DNA of 8,233 bases, from positions 1 to 8,233 of the forward strand of contig JAJRTT010000009.1 of NCBI GenBank assembly GCA_024278155.1. The letters are read 5' to 3'. The notes under the pieces are model-generated. The model searched no databases, was not told the origin of the DNA, and saw only the letters and a list, made by a program, of their open reading frames with translations. The DNA comes from Bacteroidota bacterium. Lineage in GTDB: Bacteria > Bacteroidota > Bacteroidia > Bacteroidales > JAADJA01. The first letter of the stretch is position 1. Each line of letters begins with the position of its first letter. A program made the translations under genes and the position numbers. This document shows positions 4,052-8,233 of the stretch, piece by piece.

Positions 4052-7000
4052 ATGAACAAAATAAAAGACATACTGTTTTCCATGCAATTAACGGGCATCT
4101 TGCTCATGTTGTTTGCCATCGTAATCGGGTTTGCCACATTTGTCGAAAATGATTTTGGCCCCGAAACTTCCAAATATCTCATTTACAATTCCCTTTGGTT
4201 TGAGATAATGCTGCTACTGCTTGCCATCAACCTTACAGGGAACATTTTCAGGTATCAAATGTACGAATTGAAAAAATGGCCCATGTTCCTGTTCCATATT
4301 TCATTTCTCGTTATTTTCATCGGGGCGGCCCTTACCCGCTACGTAGGTTTTGAAGGCATGATGCACATCCGCCAGGGAGCCCAATCATCGGAAATGACTT
4401 CCGATAAAACATATGTGGAGGTGAATGCCACCGATGGCACAAACCACTATTCATCAAAGGATAGGGTGTTCAACACACCGGCTGCCGTAATAAAATACAA
4501 AGAGGGTTTTTCAGTTGGGGATAAAAAAGTAAATATCAATATCGAAAAGTATTTCATGAACGCTGCCGAGTCCATAGTGAACGAAGATGGGGGCAAGCCC
4601 ATTATCTGGTTGGTGATTTCCAGCCCTGAAAAGGGAAGGACGAATTTGTACTTGAACGATAATGAAACATTGGATTTCGCAGGGGTTGTTTTCAGCCTGA
4701 ACAATCAGGAAGCAGGATCCGATGTGAAAATATCGCTGTCAGAATCGGGCATGACATTTACGGCAACCGATACGACCGAGTATATGAGCATGGCCACCGG
4801 GGAAACGGAACTCCTATCGCCCGATACCCTGTTACCGCTTACGCAAAGGGCACTTTACAAAATAAACGATGTGAGTTTTGTTGTGAAGCAAATGTTTGCA
4901 AGTGGAAAAATAAAACTGGTGAGCGGTTCGGCAAAAAAGGACATGAATTCCATGGACGCTTTTACCGCAAAGGTCGTAGTGGATGGAAAAACCGAATATG
5001 TAGATGTTTATGGAGGAAAGGGCTTTTTAATGAAACCAAAAAAGGTCACCATCAATGGAGTGGACCTGGAAATCGGATTTGGTGCCGATAGAATTGAATT
5101 GCCGTTTGCCATACAGTTGAACAAATTTGAGATGGAACGCTACCCAGGCTCCAACAGCCCTTCATCCTACGCCAGTGAGGTCACGGTGATCGACAAAGCC
5201 CGGAACATAGAAATGCCGCACAGGATTTATATGAACCATGTATTGAACTATGATGGCTTTCGTTTTTTCCAGTCTTCTTTCGATCAGGACGAAAAAGGGA
5301 CAATCCTTTCGGTGAACCACGACAGATGGGGGACAACCGTCACGTACATTGGCTACCTGATAATGGCCATTGGGATGTTCTTTACGATTTTCAACAAAAG
5401 CAGCCGGTTCCATTACCTTATCAAGCTTTCTTCAAAACTCAGGGAAGCAAGGAAATCTTCGGTATCAATTATATTGATTCTCTTTTCCGTTGGTATATTA
5501 AATAGCTCATCAGCTTTTGCCCAAGAAATAAATACTTCCGGTGACTTACCGCCCGTAATAGACAAATCAATTGCTGCCGAATTTGGGAAATTATTGATCC
5601 AGGACAACCAGGGAAGGATAAAACCAATTAGCACACAAGCTTCCGAAGTCTTGAGGAAACTATCACGGAAAACAACTTTCGAGGGACAAACACCCGAACA
5701 GGTTTTCCTTGGGATGATGGCCTATCCTTCGCAATGGCAAAAAGTGCCGATGATAAAGGTAAAGCACCCTGAATTGAAATCCCTCCTCGGCATCAAGGGA
5801 AAATATGCCTCCTTTGGCGATATTGTGGACTTGAACGGAAAAGGGGGGTACCTTATTTCAGAATATGTGAACAAGGCCTATGCGAAAACCCCATCGCAAA
5901 GGGGAACCTTCGACAAGGATGCAATGAAATTGGACGACAGGGTAAACGTGGCCTATATGGTTTATATGGGCGCTTTTATAAAAGCGTTCCCGATTCCGGG
6001 GCACAGCAACCAAAAATGGGTAACGCCCGATAAAGCAGATGAACACCTAAAAGACGAAGAAGCATTGTTCGTGAAGGGGATACTGTCCATGTTCCTTTCG
6101 GAATTGCGCGAAGCACAAAAATCAGGGAATTACGAAAAAGCGAAGGAGAACTTGCAATACATCTTTCAGTATCAACGGAAACATGGGAAAGACGTTATAC
6201 CTTCCGAGTCACAGGTGAATACTGAAATATTCTATAATAAAAGCAATATTTTCGGTCGGCTGGTTTCCTTATATGGCTTGATTGGATTTGTACTGCTTGT
6301 CCTCCATTTTATCACCATTTTTAAACCAGGGATGAAACTGAAATGGCCGGTACGCATCTCGCTTGTTTTGTTGATGCTCGTGTTCCTGCTCCATACCCTT
6401 GGATTGGCATTGCGCTGGAAAATCTCGGGCCATGCCCCCTGGAGCAATGGATACGAATCCATGTTGTACATTGGATGGGCCACGATGCTGGCCGGGATTA
6501 TTTTCGTGAAACGCTCACCAATCACACTTGCAGTTACGGCTTTACTGGCTTCACTTATCCTTGCCATAGCCGGTTTGAGTTGGATGGATCCTGAAATCAC
6601 AAACCTGGTGCCGGTACTCAAATCCTATTGGCTTATCGTCCACGTTGCCATTATTACGGCAAGCTATGGGTTTCTTGCCTTGGCCGCCCTTTTGGGATTT
6701 GTCAATTTGATATTGATGAACCTGAAATCGGAAAAAAACCTGCAAAGGATCGATCTGACGATACAGGAACTTTCGGCCATTATCGAAATGACCATGGTGA
6801 TCGGTTTGTTCATGCTTACGATAGGCACCTTCCTCGGTGGTGTTTGGGCCAATGAATCCTGGGGAAGGTATTGGGGCTGGGACCCAAAAGAGACCTGGGC
6901 CTTGGTTACGGTACTGGTTTACTCCTTTGTGGTTCATATGCGTTATATCCCCGGTTTCAAGGGAAGTTTTGCCATGAGTTTTGCAGCATTGATTAGTTAC

Positions 7001-7171
7001 GCTTCGGTAATGATGACCTATTTTGGGGTGAACTATTACTTATCGGGCTTGCATTCCTATGCCGCAGGCGACTCTATCCCTGTTCCCAATTTTGTTTATT
7101 ATACATTGATTGTGATTTTTGTAGTGGGCATTATGGCCTGGGTTTCGGAAAGGAAATTTATAAAGAAATAA
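4052..7171 (+). CDS. ccsBA: Fused cytochrome c synthase CcsBA (ResB-CcsA)
   Basis: System II haem exporter and cytochrome c haem lyase in the inner membrane, 1039 residues. The N-terminal ResB/CcsB part has helices at about 11-31, 44-62 and 77-95, a large periplasmic region (about 96-428) and a helix at 431-447. A second periplasmic domain (491-730) follows a helix at 471-487. The C-terminal CcsA part (about 733-1031) holds the GHAPWSNGYES segment and the tryptophan-rich WWD signature WANESWGRYWGWDPKETW (932-949). Four histidines match the haem ligands of Helicobacter CcsBA in position and spacing: H82 in helix 3, H864, H962 and H1001. All expected ligands are present, so it should be functional. 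ATG 4052 is chosen because it starts directly before the first ResB helix; an in-frame TTG at 3962 would add 30 residues and overlap the candidate promoter. Oddity: residues 471-491 resemble an internal signal peptide ending AFA/Q. Confidence 0.96.
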   Translation: MNKIKDILFSMQLTGILLMLFAIVIGFATFVENDFGPETSKYLIYNSLWFEIMLLLLAINLTGNIFRYQMYELKKWPMFLFHISFLVIFIGAALTRYVGFEGMMHIRQGAQSSEMTSDKTYVEVNATDGTNHYSSKDRVFNTPAAVIKYKEGFSVGDKKVNINIEKYFMNAAESIVNEDGGKPIIWLVISSPEKGRTNLYLNDNETLDFAGVVFSLNNQEAGSDVKISLSESGMTFTATDTTEYMSMATGETELLSPDTLLPLTQRALYKINDVSFVVKQMFASGKIKLVSGSAKKDMNSMDAFTAKVVVDGKTEYVDVYGGKGFLMKPKKVTINGVDLEIGFGADRIELPFAIQLNKFEMERYPGSNSPSSYASEVTVIDKARNIEMPHRIYMNHVLNYDGFRFFQSSFDQDEKGTILSVNHDRWGTTVTYIGYLIMAIGMFFTIFNKSSRFHYLIKLSSKLREARKSSVSIILILFSVGILNSSSAFAQEINTSGDLPPVIDKSIAAEFGKLLIQDNQGRIKPISTQASEVLRKLSRKTTFEGQTPEQVFLGMMAYPSQWQKVPMIKVKHPELKSLLGIKGKYASFGDIVDLNGKGGYLISEYVNKAYAKTPSQRGTFDKDAMKLDDRVNVAYMVYMGAFIKAFPIPGHSNQKWVTPDKADEHLKDEEALFVKGILSMFLSELREAQKSGNYEKAKENLQYIFQYQRKHGKDVIPSESQVNTEIFYNKSNIFGRLVSLYGLIGFVLLVLHFITIFKPGMKLKWPVRISLVLLMLVFLLHTLGLALRWKISGHAPWSNGYESMLYIGWATMLAGIIFVKRSPITLAVTALLASLILAIAGLSWMDPEITNLVPVLKSYWLIVHVAIITASYGFLALAALLGFVNLILMNLKSEKNLQRIDLTIQELSAIIEMTMVIGLFMLTIGTFLGGVWANESWGRYWGWDPKETWALVTVLVYSFVVHMRYIPGFKGSFAMSFAALISYASVMMTYFGVNYYLSGLHSYAAGDSIPVPNFVYYTLIVIFVVGIMAWVSERKFIKK

Positions 7172-7184
7172 CGCTGGTCAAATG

Positions 7185-7232
7185 GAGCTTGTCGAAAGGT
7201 GAACCATTCGGTGAATATGTTTCGACAAGCTC
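7185..7232. terminator. 13-bp inverted repeat between convergent ccsBA and capA-like gene
   Basis: GAGCTTGTCGAAA (7185-7197) and TTTCGACAAGCTC (7220-7232) are perfect complements around a 22-nt centre that itself contains ACC-ATTC-GGT. It starts 14 nt after the ccsBA stop. Repeats with a TTTCGACAAGCTCA-like core are widely dispersed in Bacteroidota intergenic DNA as I recall it, so this is probably a REP-type element that also serves as a two-way transcription stop; no T run follows. Confidence 0.7.
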
Positions 7233-7310
7233 AACATGACCGAGGCCGTTCATGGCCGGGCTCAACATGACCGAGGCCCTTCATGGCCGGGCCCAACATG
7301 ACCGAGGCCC
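7230..7310. repeat. 31-bp tandem repeat, about 2.6 copies
   Basis: Units begin at 7230, 7261 and 7292. Each reads CTCAACATGACCGAGGCC, then S-TTCATGGCCGGG; the second differs from the first by one base (G to C) and the third starts CCCAACATG and breaks off after GAGGCCC at 7310. Each full unit contains a GGCC/GGCC mini-stem. The first unit begins inside the right arm of the preceding inverted repeat, so the tandem array looks like an expansion of that element's flank. Confidence 0.9.
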
Positions 7311-7345
7311 GACATACCATTTGGCTAAAGGAACTTTTGTACAGC

Positions 7346-8233
7346 TTATTTCTTAATTTCGGGAAAAGGATGTGCTATTATCCACTTTTTATCCTGGACA
7401 TCAAAAATATATTCCGGGACATTTTTATTTTCAGAATTGAGCAAGCCCCGCGCAAAACCGGAATAAACCTTCATTTTATCATAAGCTCCGTAAACAAAGA
7501 ACCCGGGACGGTATTCAAATTCGGAAAGAGGGAGGATATAAAAGCTTTTGTCCCCTTTAATCCGTGGTGCATAAACCCAGGTAAGGAGATACCCGGCTTC
7601 GCCAATTTCCGTTTGGCCACCGGATTTGTTCAATGTGAGCTTAAACATGGCACCGCCATCCCGTGGTCGTGTCCGCTGGTTCGACACAAAATTCCCAAGA
7701 GAGTAAACCACGACCTTATCCGGCCTGCCCGGTGATTCAACCCGCTCCATCCTGCGCAACACATGTGGATGGGAACCAATGATAATATCGGCACCTTGTG
7801 CAAACATCTTTTTTGTTAGTTCCACAAAACCTTTTTCCGGTTCGGTTTCGTATTCCGTTCCCCAGTGCATGAACATAATGATTTTATCAGGCTTTTCCAT
7901 TTTTGCCCGGTCAATATCCAACAAAATCAAAGAATCATTGATGTAGTTCACGCTATTGGGAAAAACGGCCTCATTGCCATTTGTGCCATAGGTATAATTG
8001 AAAAGGGCAATTTTAAACCCGTTTTTTTCAAGGTAAAGTGGATGGTTTTGGCTTTTCTCCAGCGAATCCACGAAAGCCCCGGTATGCGGAAAACCAAGGT
8101 TCTCCAAAACCTGGTGCGTTCGTTCAAAACCTTCTTTGCCCGTATCGTTGGCATGGTTGTTAGCCATCACGAGGCAATCGATCCCGGAATTCTTAATGGC
8201 AAAGGCCATTTCGTCCGGGGCGCTGAACCTGGG
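7346..8233 (-). CDS. CapA-family metallophosphatase-like protein (5' end outside window)
   Basis: The coding frame runs off the right edge; 295 residues of the C-terminal portion are visible (the ATG at 8209 is internal, as PRFSAPDE just before it belongs to the conserved fold). Family motifs of CapA/PgsA (PF09587): PRFSAPDE (1-8), ANNHANDTGKEG (24-35), HWGTEYE (123-129), GSHPHVLRR (153-161) and SLGNFVSNQ (178-186). These His, Asn and Asp positions line the metal site of this calcineurin-like fold. The family takes its name from poly-gamma-glutamate/capsule synthesis genes, but most Bacteroidota members have no proven role and some act on cell-surface polymers; no cap/pgs neighbours are visible here. 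It converges on ccsBA across a repeat block. The signal peptide expected at the N-terminus is outside the window. Confidence 0.92.
   Translation of the reverse strand, partial: PRFSAPDEMAFAIKNSGIDCLVMANNHANDTGKEGFERTHQVLENLGFPHTGAFVDSLEKSQNHPLYLEKNGFKIALFNYTYGTNGNEAVFPNSVNYINDSLILLDIDRAKMEKPDKIIMFMHWGTEYETEPEKGFVELTKKMFAQGADIIIGSHPHVLRRMERVESPGRPDKVVVYSLGNFVSNQRTRPRDGGAMFKLTLNKSGGQTEIGEAGYLLTWVYAPRIKGDKSFYILPLSEFEYRPGFFVYGAYDKMKVYSGFARGLLNSENKNVPEYIFDVQDKKWIIAHPFPEIKK

Noticed and set aside
7283..7735. Plus-strand 150-codon open frame
   Set aside because: It lies opposite the capA-like gene, which has clear family motifs, and its first codons come from the 31-bp tandem repeat.

Overview
The window looks like chromosomal DNA from a member of the Bacteroidota (Bacteroidales/Marinilabiliales/Cytophagales type). 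Reasons: starts lack Shine-Dalgarno sequences and sit in A-rich leaders; two sites match the Bacteroidota -7 promoter box TAnnTTTG; a fused CcsBA (ResB+CcsA) cytochrome c synthase of about 1040 residues is present; and there is a PorT-type outer-membrane barrel and the C-terminus of a SusC/TonB-type barrel. The DNA is moderately AT-rich. No rRNA, tRNA, CRISPR array, integrase or transposase gene was seen.

Layout. Positions 1-72 are palindromic repeat sequence. Positions 88-1589 (+) form a two-gene arsenic/metalloid unit: a thioredoxin-type arsenate reductase (ArsC) and, 26 nt later, an ArsP/YraQ-type permease. Positions 1566-2032 are non-coding: a 97-bp-period tandem duplication that copies the last codons of the permease, and three copies of a small perfect or near-perfect hairpin. 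Positions 2033-2650 (+) are the orphan C-terminal part of a TonB-dependent receptor. A fourth hairpin copy and two further inverted repeats fill 2651-2857. On the minus strand follow a PorT-family outer-membrane protein (2858-3442) and a 68-residue two-helix membrane protein (3551-3757). Divergent from these is ccsBA (4052-7171, +). A repeat block (7185-7310) separates ccsBA from the convergent CapA-family protein (7346 to the right edge, minus, incomplete).

How the genes work together. ArsC would reduce arsenate to arsenite and the permease would move an arsenic (or other metal/metalloid) species across the inner membrane; the close spacing argues for one transcript. CcsBA carries haem out and ligates it to apocytochrome c, so it belongs to respiratory-chain assembly and is unrelated to the arsenic unit. 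The CapA-like protein and the outer-membrane proteins are envelope functions with no visible link to the rest.

What is unusual. The protein genes are ordinary. The intergenic DNA is not: at least three unrelated palindromic or tandem repeat families occupy gaps in 8 kb. The most notable is a four-copy family of hairpins (arms CTTGTTGGTG / CACCAACAAG, always followed by GGGC) that flanks a truncated receptor gene and takes part in a tandem duplication of a gene tail. This resembles REP-type elements mobilised by a Y1 (RAYT) transposase encoded elsewhere, but no such gene is in the window, so that link is inference. I do not see convincing evidence for a wholly new multi-gene system.
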